Shown here piece after piece: positions 53,191-63,300 of a stretch of DNA of 64,000 bases; the stretch's first letter is position 1; every line of letters starts with the position of its first letter. The translations under genes and the position numbers were made by a program. Source of the DNA: Archaeoglobus sp. UBA234 (GTDB lineage Archaea; Halobacteriota; Archaeoglobi; Archaeoglobales; Archaeoglobaceae); assembly GCA_002494625.1 (NCBI GenBank), contig DACH01000005.1, forward strand, positions 283,238 through 347,237, given 5' to 3'. The notes under the pieces are model-generated. The model was not told the origin of the DNA, searched no databases, and saw nothing but the letters and a program-made list of their open reading frames with translations.

Positions 53191-53412
53191 ATGGCTGAAT
53201 CGGATGAGGAGAGGATCGTTAATTACATAAAAAAACTTCTCGATGAAAGGGTCTCAAAGGATGGAATCAACTTTCTTGATTTAAGAAGGGCGAATGATGT
53301 AGCCTCAGAACTCGGACTCGATCTGGAAAGCATCAAGATCATTTTTGATGAGCTGAATAAAATGCTTAATGAACAGTACAAAGGGATGTTAAGTGAGGAC
53401 AGCATGCTCTAA
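53191..53412 (+). CDS. Small helical protein, unknown function
   Basis: The 73-residue acidic protein has helices at about 5-20, 30-45 and 48-62 (NYIKKLLDERV, DLRRANDVASELGLDLESIK in part). The pattern of the middle part resembles a winged-helix or HTH-like small domain, but no family is clear. AT-rich TTTAAAATCAATT lies about 20-30 bases before the ATG and there is no Shine-Dalgarno sequence, consistent with a leaderless mRNA. Confidence 0.6.
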   Translation: MAESDEERIVNYIKKLLDERVSKDGINFLDLRRANDVASELGLDLESIKIIFDELNKMLNEQYKGMLSEDSML

Positions 53413-53775
53413 GTATTGCTTTGTTTAGTGCTGTATTTTTTGTTTAGAGTTTTCATAACTGTATTCATAAGTGGTTTCAGGAGATGTTAGAATGTCTTTT
53501 GAGTGGAAGTTGGGTCTCATAGCCCTCTCTGTGAGTTCGTATTCGTTGTAAATTACACAAAACTGAAACATTACTTTAAAACAGAGAGAATAAAAGAGAG
53601 AAAGCGGTGAGATATATTGCAGGGCTTTATTTCGAAGGAAGATCGGGTAATAATAGATACTGGAAAATAAAAATATTAGTTCAGATCCTGAGAACGAACA
53701 GCATAAAAACCACACTCTCCTCAAAATCTACCAAAAGATAAAAAACTTTATTTTCCTTCCCTTGCACCCAGTCCT
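53413..53775. other. Intergenic stretch without a supported gene
   Basis: Only short frames are seen in 363 bases. One at 53492-53551 (MSFEWKLGLIALSVSSYSL) has GGAGATG upstream but stops after 19 codons and may be a decayed start of a membrane protein. A minus-strand frame at 53425-53724 has no ribosome binding site or family resemblance. Confidence 0.45.
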
Positions 53776-54702
53776 ATGGCTCGAAGAATGGAATCAAAAA
53801 GTGCAAGATTGCTGGCTTTAATCCTCACTTTAATCATGATTGGCTCAGTTTTTGCATATGCAACCAGACAATCAACTACAACTCCTGAGAGGGAGGTAGC
53901 CTATACTTTTCCAGATGGTTTCAGGGGTTACATCTCTCAAATCCCATCTGGTGCGGAGCAGGTTATTTATATCAACTTTAACGGCGCAGATTCTGAACTC
54001 GGTTCGATACTCAGTCAGATTGTAAGAAATAATATGAATTACAATTTCTTTTCAAATCTCCGTCTCAGTCAGGGAATAGAGAAGATGCTGGTATCCAGCT
54101 ATCCGGGAGCCTTTCCGGGGCTGCTTTATCTCTTTGATGTGAATAAAACGAAGGTTTTCTTCACTCATGATTCGGTGGAGGAGTATATGGGGTTCGTGGT
54201 TGAATCCAGTGGAGGAATATCTCTTGTTGATCAGACAAGCCCCTTTATGATGGGAACATCAAATACTGTTGCAAAAACGCTTGAAATTATCAAATCTGGA
54301 GGAAAGGGTAGCCTTGGGGAGAATATAGCGAATTTTACTGACAGGATGCCTGAGGGGGAGTATAATCTGGTAATACTCCTTCAGGGAGAAGCAATCGAAT
54401 CACTTATAAAGGGAAATTCCACATCTTTCTTTGATTTTTATCTTGTTGGCTACAGAATCAATCAAACGGAGAATGGAACCTTCTATGAGAAGGTTGTGCT
54501 TATGAACTTTACCAGTAATACCTATTTTGTGAAATCGAACAAAACAGCCTACTACAACTACACAAACTTTGAAGATGGGTTAAGTCTTGCAGTTATGATG
54601 GACACGAATCTCACAAAGCTGATGCAGACAGAGCCTGAGATGAGGATGATAGAGATTAAGATGGCGAATGAAGAACCAAAGAGCAATGAAACATCCAGTT
54701 AA
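53776..54702 (+). CDS. Secreted or membrane-anchored protein, unknown function
   Basis: In the 308-residue protein an N-terminal hydrophobic segment (about 11-30, LLALILTLIMIGSVFAYA) is a signal peptide or anchor. The outside part is mixed alpha/beta and rich in Asn and Thr with several N-glycosylation sequons (for example NKT, NFT, NGT, NYT). No family is recognised. It is preceded by ATAAAAAACTTTATTTTCC with a possible TATA box and no clear Shine-Dalgarno sequence. Confidence 0.65.
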   Translation: MARRMESKSARLLALILTLIMIGSVFAYATRQSTTTPEREVAYTFPDGFRGYISQIPSGAEQVIYINFNGADSELGSILSQIVRNNMNYNFFSNLRLSQGIEKMLVSSYPGAFPGLLYLFDVNKTKVFFTHDSVEEYMGFVVESSGGISLVDQTSPFMMGTSNTVAKTLEIIKSGGKGSLGENIANFTDRMPEGEYNLVILLQGEAIESLIKGNSTSFFDFYLVGYRINQTENGTFYEKVVLMNFTSNTYFVKSNKTAYYNYTNFEDGLSLAVMMDTNLTKLMQTEPEMRMIEIKMANEEPKSNETSS

Positions 54703-54984
54703 ACGATCTCACTTTTTTAAACTTTTTTAAAACACAGGAGATAAACCAGAAATTAAAGAAAACAAGAATTTAAAGAAAACAGGGGTTGCCCGGAAAACAT
54801 CGTCAGTTTAAACTACTCCCTATATCGTTTGGTCTGCTACCAGCAGAATCGACTCACTTAAGTCAATCTAAATTACCTCTGAGACTCCCTATCTGTCAAT
54901 GCCACCCACAATATCTGCATGTCAGTAATAAGTTAACAGAAACTGTAACATTAAAAATTTAAATCCAGAAAATCAACTCCATTC

Positions 54985-56205
54985 ATGCCTGATTTTACTG
55001 AAGAGGCAGACACAACTCTAGTCGTTAAAGGTCCTGCCGAGGTAATTATCGATGGTGATGCAGAGGTGTTTGGATGCAGTGTGAGAAAGGTGGTTGTGGA
55101 GGAAGGAAAAACCCTTCCAATTTATCTCAAGGAGAGTTCAACGGTAAACATATCTGATGATGCTTTTTTCATACCCGTCAGGGGCAGTACAATACCAGAA
55201 TCATGGGACAGGCTCGTTGAGAGTGGAAAAAGCAGTTTTTTCATCTATGGGTCATCTGATTCCGGAAAGAGCAGTCTGGCAACCTATCTTCTAAACAGGC
55301 TTGAAGGTAGAAAGGTGGTGGTGGATCTGGATATAGGACAATCAAGTATTTCCCACCCGGGGTCTATGGGAATCGGGATGACTGAGGGTAGAATTCTCTC
55401 CCTCTCGCAGGTAAAAATGGTTGATGGAGCCTTTGTCGGGACAATTTCTCCGACAGGACGGGAAGTCAGGTGTCTTAATGCTGTTCTCGAAATCAGAGAC
55501 AAGCTTGACAGAATTGGATGGGATGCAGTAGTTATAGACTCAACAGGCTGGATAAAGGGCAGAAAAGCCCAAGAATACAAACTTGCCAAAGCCAGGATTC
55601 TTGAGCCGGAAGTTATAGTTTATTTTGGAGATGAACCGACCTTTGTTGATGTTCTATCTGTCGAATCCTTTAAAGTTGAATCATTTGTAGCAAAAAAGAG
55701 GAGTAGAGAGGAGAGAATAAAATTCAGAAGTAGAAAATATGCGGAATTCCTTGAAAATACTGGCGAAATCTCCATTGATATGGGTGGTGTAGTCTCGGGC
55801 TGGAAGATTTTTAAGGGTGAACGGATAGATGAGGAATCAAAGTCTCTTTTAAGAGAAATCCTTGACACAGAGGTTGTTTATGCTGAAAAAAATGGTGATG
55901 GAATAACTATCATCGTCACAGAAGGGTTTGAGCCAGGTAAAGAGATTTACAGGGCAATCAAAGAAATGTTTGGGGTAGAAGATGTGCTGATATCATCCCC
56001 TGATGACCTGAAAGGTTTGGTTATTGGCCTATATTCCGACAGGTATCTTGGTTTTGGATTACTGAAAGACATTCATTTCGGGAGCAGGAAGATAACGGTG
56101 GAAACATCTGTAAATGTTTCTCCTGATGCAATAACAAGGGTTGAGCTGGGTGAGTTCAGACTGGAGGATTATAGAGAATGCTATCTCCGGAATCTCTGGG
56201 TCTGA
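54985..56205 (+). CDS. Clp1/Grc3-type polynucleotide 5'-hydroxyl kinase
   Basis: The 406-residue protein has an N-terminal beta domain (about 1-75), then the kinase core with Walker A GSSDSGKSSLATYL, Walker B-like VVVDLDIGQSSISHPG, and IDSTGWIKGRKA. A C-terminal beta domain follows (about 270-406). Archaeal members phosphorylate the 5'-OH of RNA or DNA with ATP. With RtcB elsewhere in the window, it could shape RNA ends for repair or splicing. The ATG follows AAAAATTTAAAT at promoter distance. Confidence 0.88.
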   Translation: MPDFTEEADTTLVVKGPAEVIIDGDAEVFGCSVRKVVVEEGKTLPIYLKESSTVNISDDAFFIPVRGSTIPESWDRLVESGKSSFFIYGSSDSGKSSLATYLLNRLEGRKVVVDLDIGQSSISHPGSMGIGMTEGRILSLSQVKMVDGAFVGTISPTGREVRCLNAVLEIRDKLDRIGWDAVVIDSTGWIKGRKAQEYKLAKARILEPEVIVYFGDEPTFVDVLSVESFKVESFVAKKRSREERIKFRSRKYAEFLENTGEISIDMGGVVSGWKIFKGERIDEESKSLLREILDTEVVYAEKNGDGITIIVTEGFEPGKEIYRAIKEMFGVEDVLISSPDDLKGLVIGLYSDRYLGFGLLKDIHFGSRKITVETSVNVSPDAITRVELGEFRLEDYRECYLRNLWV

Positions 56206-56244
56206 ATGTGTAAACTTTTTTTAGTTTGAACACAACTCTCATTT

Positions 56245-56640
56245 ATGATAGAAGTCAGAACATCAAACCGGACTGAAGTTGTGGATATTACTTCTCAGGT
56301 TCAGGAAGAGGTCAGGAAAAGCGGTGTGAGGGATGGCTTAGCAATCATCTACACAAGACATACCACTACAGCCCTGACAATCAATGAAGGTGAGAAAGGG
56401 CTGCTTGAAGATTTGGAAGATGTGATGAGCAGACTTGTTCCACGGAATGCCGGTTACAGACATGATATTATGGATAACAACGCCGATTCACATATAAGGG
56501 CGATTTTAATTGGAAACAGCGTTGTAGTTCCAGTGACTGATGGCAGACTCGATCTTGGAACCTGGCAGAGAGTTCTTTTTATTGAGCTGGATGGTCCGAG
56601 AAGTAGCAGAAAAATTGTTGTAAAGGTAATTGCAATTTAA
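56245..56640 (+). CDS. YjbQ/UPF0047 family protein
   Basis: The 131-residue protein has the family core IIYTRHTTTALTINEGEKGLLED, NNADSHIRAILIG and LGTWQRVLFIELDGPR (quoted in parts), with conserved His residues. The bacterial member YjbQ can substitute weakly for thiamine-phosphate synthase. The natural role is unknown. It lies 39 bases after the Clp1-like kinase gene and 26 bases before rlmE. Confidence 0.88.
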   Translation: MIEVRTSNRTEVVDITSQVQEEVRKSGVRDGLAIIYTRHTTTALTINEGEKGLLEDLEDVMSRLVPRNAGYRHDIMDNNADSHIRAILIGNSVVVPVTDGRLDLGTWQRVLFIELDGPRSSRKIVVKVIAI

Positions 56641-56666
56641 CTCTCGAAAAAATAAGGGTGTTTCGA

Positions 56667-57272
56667 ATGGGTAAGCCAAGGAGAACAATAGACAGGCAGG
56701 ATTACTATTACTGGAAGGCAAAGGAAAAGGGATACAGAAGTAGGGCAGCCTTCAAATTGATTCAGATAAATAAAAAATTCGGTATAATTAAAAAGGGCTA
56801 TAAAGTTCTCGATCTGGGAGCATCACCTGGCGGATGGAGTCAGGTTGCATCAAATATTGGAGCAGAAGTTGTGGCGGTGGACATCAACCGGATGCCACCC
56901 ATTGAAAATGTCACATTTCTGATGGGAGATATAACTTCAAAAGAGACACTTGAGAGTGTGAGGGATATTTGCAGCGAGTTCGATGCTGTGATAAGTGATG
57001 CAGCGCCAAAACTAACGGGGAAGTGGACGATAGACCATCTGATCTCCATAGACCTCGCAAGGGCATCATTTAGTTTTGCAGAGGAGCTGCTCAGACCTGG
57101 AGGTAACTTTCTTGTAAAGATCTTTCAGGGAGAGGAAATTAACAGGTTCTACAGGGAGATAGCTCCAAAGTTCAGATTCAGGAAGTTTCACTCGCCTCAG
57201 GCTTCAAGAAAGAGAAGTGCAGAGATCTATTTTGTCGGGAAGGGGTTTAAAGGGAAAAAATTAAGGGAATGA
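56667..57272 (+). CDS. rlmE: RlmE/FtsJ-family 2'-O-ribose rRNA methyltransferase
   Basis: The product is about 201 residues. It has the SAM-binding loop LDLGASPGGWSQVA, the K-D-K-E tetrad residues (K in YRSRAAFKL, D in ISDAAPKLTG, K in NFLVKIFQG, E in RSAEIYFVG) and ends KGKKLRE. It methylates the U2552-type position of 23S rRNA. The ATG at 56667 has AAGGGTG upstream; a GTG at 56658 is the alternative. It probably shares an operon with the two genes upstream and is convergent with the enoyl-CoA hydratase. Confidence 0.93.
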   Translation: MGKPRRTIDRQDYYYWKAKEKGYRSRAAFKLIQINKKFGIIKKGYKVLDLGASPGGWSQVASNIGAEVVAVDINRMPPIENVTFLMGDITSKETLESVRDICSEFDAVISDAAPKLTGKWTIDHLISIDLARASFSFAEELLRPGGNFLVKIFQGEEINRFYREIAPKFRFRKFHSPQASRKRSAEIYFVGKGFKGKKLRE

Positions 57273-57278
57273 ATTGTT

Positions 57279-58055
57279 TCAGTATCCTTTGAATTCAGGT
57301 TCTCTTTTTTCAATAAAGGCTCTCAATCCCTCTCTGGCATCTTCAGTTGAGAACAGGAGGGCAGCAAGGCTCAATTCATATTTAAGACCCTCCTCAAGAG
57401 GCATTGACATTGTTGCGTTTATTGCCCTCTTTGCAAGCTTTATTGCAAGTGGAGGCTTTCTGGAAATAATTCTGGCTATCTCTAATGTTCTTTCCATCAG
57501 TCTCTCATGTTCAACAACTTCCTCGATCAGTCCGAGCCTTAATGCTACATTCGCATTGATTATCTCACCTGTGAAAATCAGTCTCTTAGCCATGCCTATT
57601 CCGATAAATCTGGGGAGTTTTTGTGTTCCTCCAGCACCGGGCATTATTCCGAGGTTTAGCTCCGGGAGACCAAATCTTGCTTTTTTGCTGGCAATCCTTA
57701 TATCACAGCTCATTGCCAACTCACAACCTGCACCGAGGGCATATCCATTTATTGCGGCAATTACCGGAATCTCAAGATTCTCTATTTTATGGTTAAGCCA
57801 TGTAGTGTATTTTGAGATCTTCAGATATTCAAAAGAAGTCCTTGTGGACATCTCCTTTATATCTGCTCCTGCAGCAAATGCCTTTCCTTTTCCTGTTATA
57901 ATAAGGCATCTTGCATCTTCTTCAATTTCATCAAGCAGAAATGAAATCTCCTTTCTTGTTTCAAGATCGAGTGCATTGAGTTTTTCGGGTCTGTTGAATG
58001 TGATCAATGCCACATTTTCCTCCGGATAGCTGAGAATTATTCTCCTGCTTTCCAT
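57279..58055 (-). CDS. Enoyl-CoA hydratase/isomerase family protein
   Basis: The 258-residue crotonase-fold protein has GKGKAFAAGADIKEM with the oxyanion-hole residues, NGYALGAGCELAMSCDIRIAS (in part) with the second oxyanion residue, and FGLPELNLGIMPGAGGTQKLPR (in part), which carries the catalytic glutamate. It hydrates 2-enoyl-CoA to (S)-3-hydroxyacyl-CoA in beta-oxidation. It lies apart from the acyl-CoA operon. The start MESRRIIL follows GGTGGTAAC. Confidence 0.92.
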   Translation of the reverse strand: MESRRIILSYPEENVALITFNRPEKLNALDLETRKEISFLLDEIEEDARCLIITGKGKAFAAGADIKEMSTRTSFEYLKISKYTTWLNHKIENLEIPVIAAINGYALGAGCELAMSCDIRIASKKARFGLPELNLGIMPGAGGTQKLPRFIGIGMAKRLIFTGEIINANVALRLGLIEEVVEHERLMERTLEIARIISRKPPLAIKLAKRAINATMSMPLEEGLKYELSLAALLFSTEDAREGLRAFIEKREPEFKGY

Positions 58056-58137
58056 GTTACCACCACAGATGTTTGAATTTTTTAATTGTGGAAAGTTTTT
58101 CCAATTTTAGTTTAATTCTTTTTTGTTAGCTGAGAAC

Positions 58138-58911
58138 TCAATCGAGTCTATCCACATTTGTTCTCCAGAAGGAGGATATGATTGACGCAATTCTTGGATT
58201 TTTGAAGTTCTTTATCAGGTTCAAATCCTTGGGATAGCCTATAAAAGGATCTATCGTACCATCAGATGGGTTAGCGACCCATATCCTGAGCCCGGCTTTC
58301 TTTACTTCTTCCGAGTGATTTCTGTAAAACTTTATGAACCTCTTCGGAGTCTTCTCTACTGGGACAACAACAGCGTATCTCCCATTCAAATCCTCTGAAA
58401 GCTCGAGATGAGTCTTCAGATCGCTGGACACATCTCCAATCATGGAGATAAAAACAAAATTCTCATGCCTTGGAGAGAAGTATCTCCTCACAACACCATC
58501 TTCATGGTTATATCTTTTAAAAAAAGAATCTACTGTTCTGATAATTTCTGGAAGTGATCTGAGAAATCTTCTGCTTTCCATACATAAGTTGTAAGCTTCC
58601 TCAATCTCCTCTTTTCCAGGTTTGCAGGTGTGGACATGGTATAAATCGACATTCATAAATTTAATTTTCTCGGAGAAATGAGATGAATTAATTGAATGGG
58701 GTGTGTCGAACATGCTTTCAGTGACATCATTTAGAATTTTTCTGAAATCTTTCTCTTTGATTTTTCTGGCATCTGTCTTTAAAACCCTGAGAATAGCCCT
58801 ATAAAGTTTTACTTCTATCTCTTCTTCTGTAACAATGTTTCTGAGCATTCCTGAAATCTCTCTCAGAATCTCCGGAAGTATCAGTTCTCTGTCCACCTTA
58901 CCAGTTCTCAA
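58138..58911 (-). CDS. Protein of unknown function beside the condensin operon
   Basis: The 257-residue product appears soluble and mixed alpha/beta. Parts with a clear look are MNVDLYHVHTCKPGKEEIEEAY (in part), FISMIGDVSSDLKTHLELS, and AVVVPVEKTPKRFIKFYRNHSEEV (in part). The acidic and basic residues around VFISMIGDVSSDLKT could suit a nuclease-like fold, but no motif is decisive. It lies 170 bases downstream of scpB on the same strand and is convergent with no gene. Its own promoter is likely near 58930. Confidence 0.55.
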   Translation of the reverse strand: MRTGKVDRELILPEILREISGMLRNIVTEEEIEVKLYRAILRVLKTDARKIKEKDFRKILNDVTESMFDTPHSINSSHFSEKIKFMNVDLYHVHTCKPGKEEIEEAYNLCMESRRFLRSLPEIIRTVDSFFKRYNHEDGVVRRYFSPRHENFVFISMIGDVSSDLKTHLELSEDLNGRYAVVVPVEKTPKRFIKFYRNHSEEVKKAGLRIWVANPSDGTIDPFIGYPKDLNLIKNFKNPRIASIISSFWRTNVDRLD

Positions 58912-59084
58912 AAGTTGTTAATAAATTTAACGAGAGGGCTTGGAGTTAAATTGCTGTTAAATTATGTTCTTGTAAACATGCGTTTGCGTTTTAGCGATTT
59001 ATAAACCTCCACCACATTTTTCAGTTCAACCATGCAGTTAGAGGGTGTACGAAAAACGGACAGAAAGAAGAGTTTGTAGCATTC

Positions 59085-59639
59085 TTAATCTTCCTTAAAT
59101 CCCGTCTTATTCTTTAACCAGTTTGAAAGTCCTGAATCTGTCTTCTTTGCCATTTTTAAAAGCATCTCTCTTATTTCCTCGGGATTGCTTGATTTAAGGC
59201 CGTAGTAATCGGCAAAATACTTTGTCGTTCTTAAAACTCTTGTTCTGCCTTTTTTCTCACTTTTTATCAGTCCCATATCTTCAAGCTTTCTGACATGCTC
59301 GTAGCATTTGTTTCCTCTTATTTTTGCGAGTTTTGAAAGGAGAATGGGTTGATAAAGAGCAATTACAATTAAAGTCCTCTTGGTTCCCCTATCCATGTCG
59401 CTCTCAGTAAACTTCTCGACATAGTTGAAATACTCAGGCTTGACTCGCATGAGATACTTTTTGTTGAGTTCGAGAATCTCAATTGAGCTGTCTCTTCCCC
59501 GGTACTCTTCAATAAGTTCTTCTATAGCGTTCTTCACGGTTTCAGGATTCATCTTCGTGAGTCTGGATATTTTTGAAATCGGGAGGGGATCAGAGGATGA
59601 GAAGAGTATAGCCTCGATTATTTTTTTTGCCTCCGTCAT
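59085..59639 (-). CDS. scpB: Segregation and condensation protein ScpB
   Basis: The 184-residue protein has two winged-helix domains: the N-terminal AKKIIEAILFSSSDPLPISKISRLT block (in part), then RGTKRTLIVIALYQPILLSKLAKIRG (in part) as the second. It binds the ScpA kleisin of the SMC complex. The gene lies nine bases after scpA. The stop codon is followed by about 170 bases before the unknown gene. Confidence 0.9.
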   Translation of the reverse strand: MTEAKKIIEAILFSSSDPLPISKISRLTKMNPETVKNAIEELIEEYRGRDSSIEILELNKKYLMRVKPEYFNYVEKFTESDMDRGTKRTLIVIALYQPILLSKLAKIRGNKCYEHVRKLEDMGLIKSEKKGRTRVLRTTKYFADYYGLKSSNPEEIREMLLKMAKKTDSGLSNWLKNKTGFKED

Positions 59640-59648
59640 ATTTCGACC

Positions 59649-60386
59649 TCATCTGAATAGTCTTAGCTCTATGTCTTCTTCAAATATCTTTTCCTGCCTC
59701 ACCTCAATAATTTTTCTGAAAGCAAGGTGCAGGATGGAAAGATAGTAGTTCAACTTCTCTTTCTCCTTTCCCTTAACAACTTCTGAGAAATAAAGCGCCT
59801 CTTTTCTCTTAAAAAGTCTCAGAAGTTCATTTTCTACTTTAATTAATATCTCCTCAATGTTCTCCTCGTGAGGGGTTTCAAGAGTTTTTTTAATTGCCTC
59901 CTCTCTCTCAGCCTGTTTCCTCCTCTTCCTTCTTTTCTCAACCGTCTCTGCCATCTGAAGTTCTCTGATAAGGTCTTTCAGTGTAGTAAATCTTCTTACA
60001 GTCCTTCTCTGAACTGTCAGCAGGCTGTCTATCAGCTCATCTCCTGTTGAGAGTTTCTCATCGAACTGCTCGATTTCATATTCTTCTGCGAATTCATAGC
60101 CGTAGTCAAAGAACTCCTCAAAATCGATTTCTTCAGGAATTATTTCTGGTTCATCTCTTCTTCTAACTTTTGAAGCTTCTTCGGATAGGATTTCAGCCTT
60201 CATTCTAACAAGGATGGCAGCATAAAGCAGTACCCTTCCCGAAATCCTTAAATCAAGCTTTTGAGCTCTTTCAAGCTTTTCAAGGAACTTTGCAGCTACA
60301 TCTATTACATCAACATTCCAGGGGTCTATCTCCCCTCTTTTTGCCATTTCAACGAGCATTTCAACCGGGTCTTCGAGGTCATTCAT
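59649..60386 (-). CDS. scpA: Segregation and condensation protein ScpA (kleisin)
   Basis: In the 245-residue protein the N-terminal part (MNDLEDPVEMLVEMAKRGEIDPWNVDVIDVAAKFLEKL, in part) binds the SMC head neck. A charged middle and a C-terminal winged helix (YYLSILHLAFRKIIEVRQEKIFEEDIELRLF, in part) bind the other head. Kleisin closes the SMC ring. It begins four bases after the smc stop codon, so the two are translated together. Confidence 0.93.
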   Translation of the reverse strand: MNDLEDPVEMLVEMAKRGEIDPWNVDVIDVAAKFLEKLERAQKLDLRISGRVLLYAAILVRMKAEILSEEASKVRRRDEPEIIPEEIDFEEFFDYGYEFAEEYEIEQFDEKLSTGDELIDSLLTVQRRTVRRFTTLKDLIRELQMAETVEKRRKRRKQAEREEAIKKTLETPHEENIEEILIKVENELLRLFKRKEALYFSEVVKGKEKEKLNYYLSILHLAFRKIIEVRQEKIFEEDIELRLFR

Positions 60387-60390
60387 AGTA

Positions 60391-63300
60391 TCACTGAGCC
60401 TTTATTTTTATTCCTGTCACGGTTGAGGAGTTGTCTCTTGAGAGAGTAACACCTATGATCGAATCTGCCTTTTCAAGTGTGGGCTTTCTCAACGAAACGA
60501 CTATAAACTGTGCATCCTGCGATCTCTCACTTATGAGTCCAGCAACCTTCTCCACATTTACACCGTCAAGGAACATGTCAATCTCATCAAAAGCATAAAA
60601 GGGAGCGGGCTTGTATTTCTGGATTGCAAAAATCAGTGAAAGGGCTACAAGGCTTTTTTCTCCTCCACTCATCGACTCAATCTTTTGAACGGGTTTATTC
60701 CTGATCTTAACCCTCATATGCAGTCCACTATTAAAGGGATCTTCAAAACTGTCCAGAACAAGCTCTCCCTCACCCTCAGTCAGTCTTGAAATTATCTCTT
60801 TGAAATGCATGTTTATCGCGTTGAAGGCATTGAAAAAGGCATCTCTTTTCATCCCCTCATACTTTTCAATTCTTTCGAGTATTTCCTCCCTCTCCTTTTC
60901 GAGAACGAGCTTCTTGTCTACAAGCTCATCTCTTCTCGCCTTTACCTCTTCATAATCCTGAATTGCCTTGAGGTTGACATCTCCAAACTTTCCAAGCTCA
61001 ATTTCAATCTCCTCAAGCCTTCTCATTATTTCCTCATTTGAGGGTATTTTCTCTTTCTCATCGAACTCAATTTCACCCATCTCCTTTATCTGCTCCTCGG
61101 TTATCTGTAAGGTCTCCATTCTTGCCTTTATTCTCTCGTCAATTCCTGTATGTTCAAATCTGAGGGTGTCTCTCCTCGCCTCAAGCTCTCTTATTTTATC
61201 CATTAATTTATTTCTCTGTTCTCTGAGGTCTTTTACAGCCATTCCAACCTCTTTCTCCATCTCTCTTAGCTCTGCAAGTTTATTTTCCAGTTTTTGCCTG
61301 AGTTCGGTGTCTTCTCTTATCTTTTCTTCAATCTCTCTTTTTTTATCTTCTATCTGGGAAATCTGAAGCTCCCTCTCATAAATAGAATCTGAAAGCTGCC
61401 TTTTTCTGTATTCGTAATTTTCCAAGTTTTTATCAACAATAACAATTGCTTCTCTGTTCCTTGATATTTCATCCTTGAGTTTTTCAAGCTCTTCGGTGAG
61501 CTTTGGAATCTCACTCCCCTTCAACCTCTTTTCAATATTCTCTATCTCCTTTGTTGTAGCCTTTATTGAATTCTCAATCTCTCTGATTTCGCTCTCGATC
61601 TCCTTTATTCTCTCGTATATCTCGTCTCTCTCCTTTATTTTCTCCTCTGATTTACTTTTTATCTCACTGATCCTGTTTTTGAAATTCTCAATTGCTGACT
61701 CTTTAAGGGAAATCTCTCCTGATATTCTGTTGTGTATCTCGTTAATACTGTCTATTTCACCTTGGATAACTCTTTTCTCCTCCTCTGCATTTCTCAGATT
61801 GCCGATTATACCTGCCTTCTTGCTTTTGAGAAGAGTTATTTCCTCATTGATTTTGTTCTGTTTCTCAAAGAGCTCTTTTGTTGCAAGAATTCCCCTCCTC
61901 TTTTCGGGACTTCCACCAGTTAGCGTTCCTGACTTCTCGATCAGGTCTCCATCAAGAGTTACTATTCTTCTACTATCCATGAGTTTTCTAGCAACATCAA
62001 TGTCCTCAACCACGAGTGTATCTCTGTATACGAAGTTGAAAATTGGTTTGAACTTTTTATCGCAGGTGAGTAGATTTACAGCGTAATCTACAACACCCTT
62101 TTCTTTTAAAACAGATCTATCAAGTTTTATATCTTTGAAGCTTTTTTTAATTCTGTTGAGGGGTATAAAAGTAGCTCTTCCACCATCTATCTGCTTGAGA
62201 TACTTGATGCATCTTACCGCATCATCTTCTGAATCCACAACCATGAACTGCAGTGCATTTCCTGCTGCAGTTTCGAGAGCTGTAGCAAACTCGTTGCTGA
62301 CCTCACAGAGTTGTGAAACTGTTCCATAAACACCTGGGAGTGCCCTTCTTCGTTTTGCCTCAAGAACGAGTTCAACAGCCTTTGAAAAATGTGACTCGAT
62401 AACAGTCAGCTGAGCCTGAATTTTGGAAAGTTCCACCTCAAGAGACTTTATCTCCTCCTCAACCTCGGAAAGCTCATTTCTGATAGAGAAAATTCTGTTG
62501 TCAATTTCCTGTTTCCTCTTTATCTTCTTTTCAAGCTCTTTTTCAACCTTAATTTTTTCTCTGTTAAGTTTGACAACCTCCTGGAGTGATGATTCGATCT
62601 CATTTTCAAGATTTATTTTCTCCGTCTCGAGGTCCTCCAGTTCAAGACCTATCCTTCTTATGATCTCAAGAAGCCTGTCTCTCTCATTTACCTTTTCTGA
62701 CCTTTTCTCCTTTATCGAATCAAGCATCTCTCTTTTCTCAAGGAGTTCATCCCTGAGTCTGCTATGGCTTGCGTCCATTTCGCCCAGCTTTATGTTTATT
62801 ATACTCCTTTTTGCCTCCAAGTTATCGAGCACTTCCTGAAGGCTTATTTTCTGGATTGAAAATTTCTGGATTTCCTCTTCAACTGAAGATAGCTCCTCTT
62901 TTAACTTTGAAATCGCAACGAGAAGCTGTGTCTTGTTATCTTCAATGTCTCTAAGCTCCTTTCTCCTTAATTCGACTGACTTCTTAGTTCCCTCTATCTG
63001 TGAGGTAATGTCTATTATCTCATCCTGGATTGCTCTGTAATTCTCATCGGCAAGCTCGTAGATTTTGGAAGAGATCTCATCCGCCTTAGAGTTAAACTCG
63101 TTTATTTCTTTTGTGACTTCAATTATATCTTTTGAGATTCTGTCTTTCTCAGCTTCAAGCTTTGAAATCTCATTTTCTATTCTCTTTTTCTTACTCATCA
63201 GGTTCAGATATTTGCTTATGTTCAGGTATCTAAGGAACTTCTCCTTCTCCTCCAGCAATGCTTTGTATCTGAGAGCCTCCTGTCTGTCAGCGTCAAGCTG

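Noticed and set aside
53425..53724. 99-codon minus-strand frame in an intergenic stretch
   Set aside because: Cys/Tyr/Phe-rich composition unlike the neighbouring proteins, no ribosome binding site and no recognisable domain.
54703..54984. Possible non-coding RNA between the secreted protein gene and the Clp1-like gene
   Set aside because: The stretch is less AT-rich in the middle, but I could not find convincing C/D or H/ACA boxes or a stable fold by eye.
57274..58029. Long plus-strand frame of 251 codons
   Set aside because: It lies fully opposite the enoyl-CoA hydratase gene, has a Ser/Ile-rich composition typical of an antisense shadow, and has no ribosome binding site.
61475..62086. 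Plus-strand Ser/Phe-rich frame opposite smc
   Set aside because: It is the complement of a coiled-coil region; such frames are common opposite smc and show no start signals.
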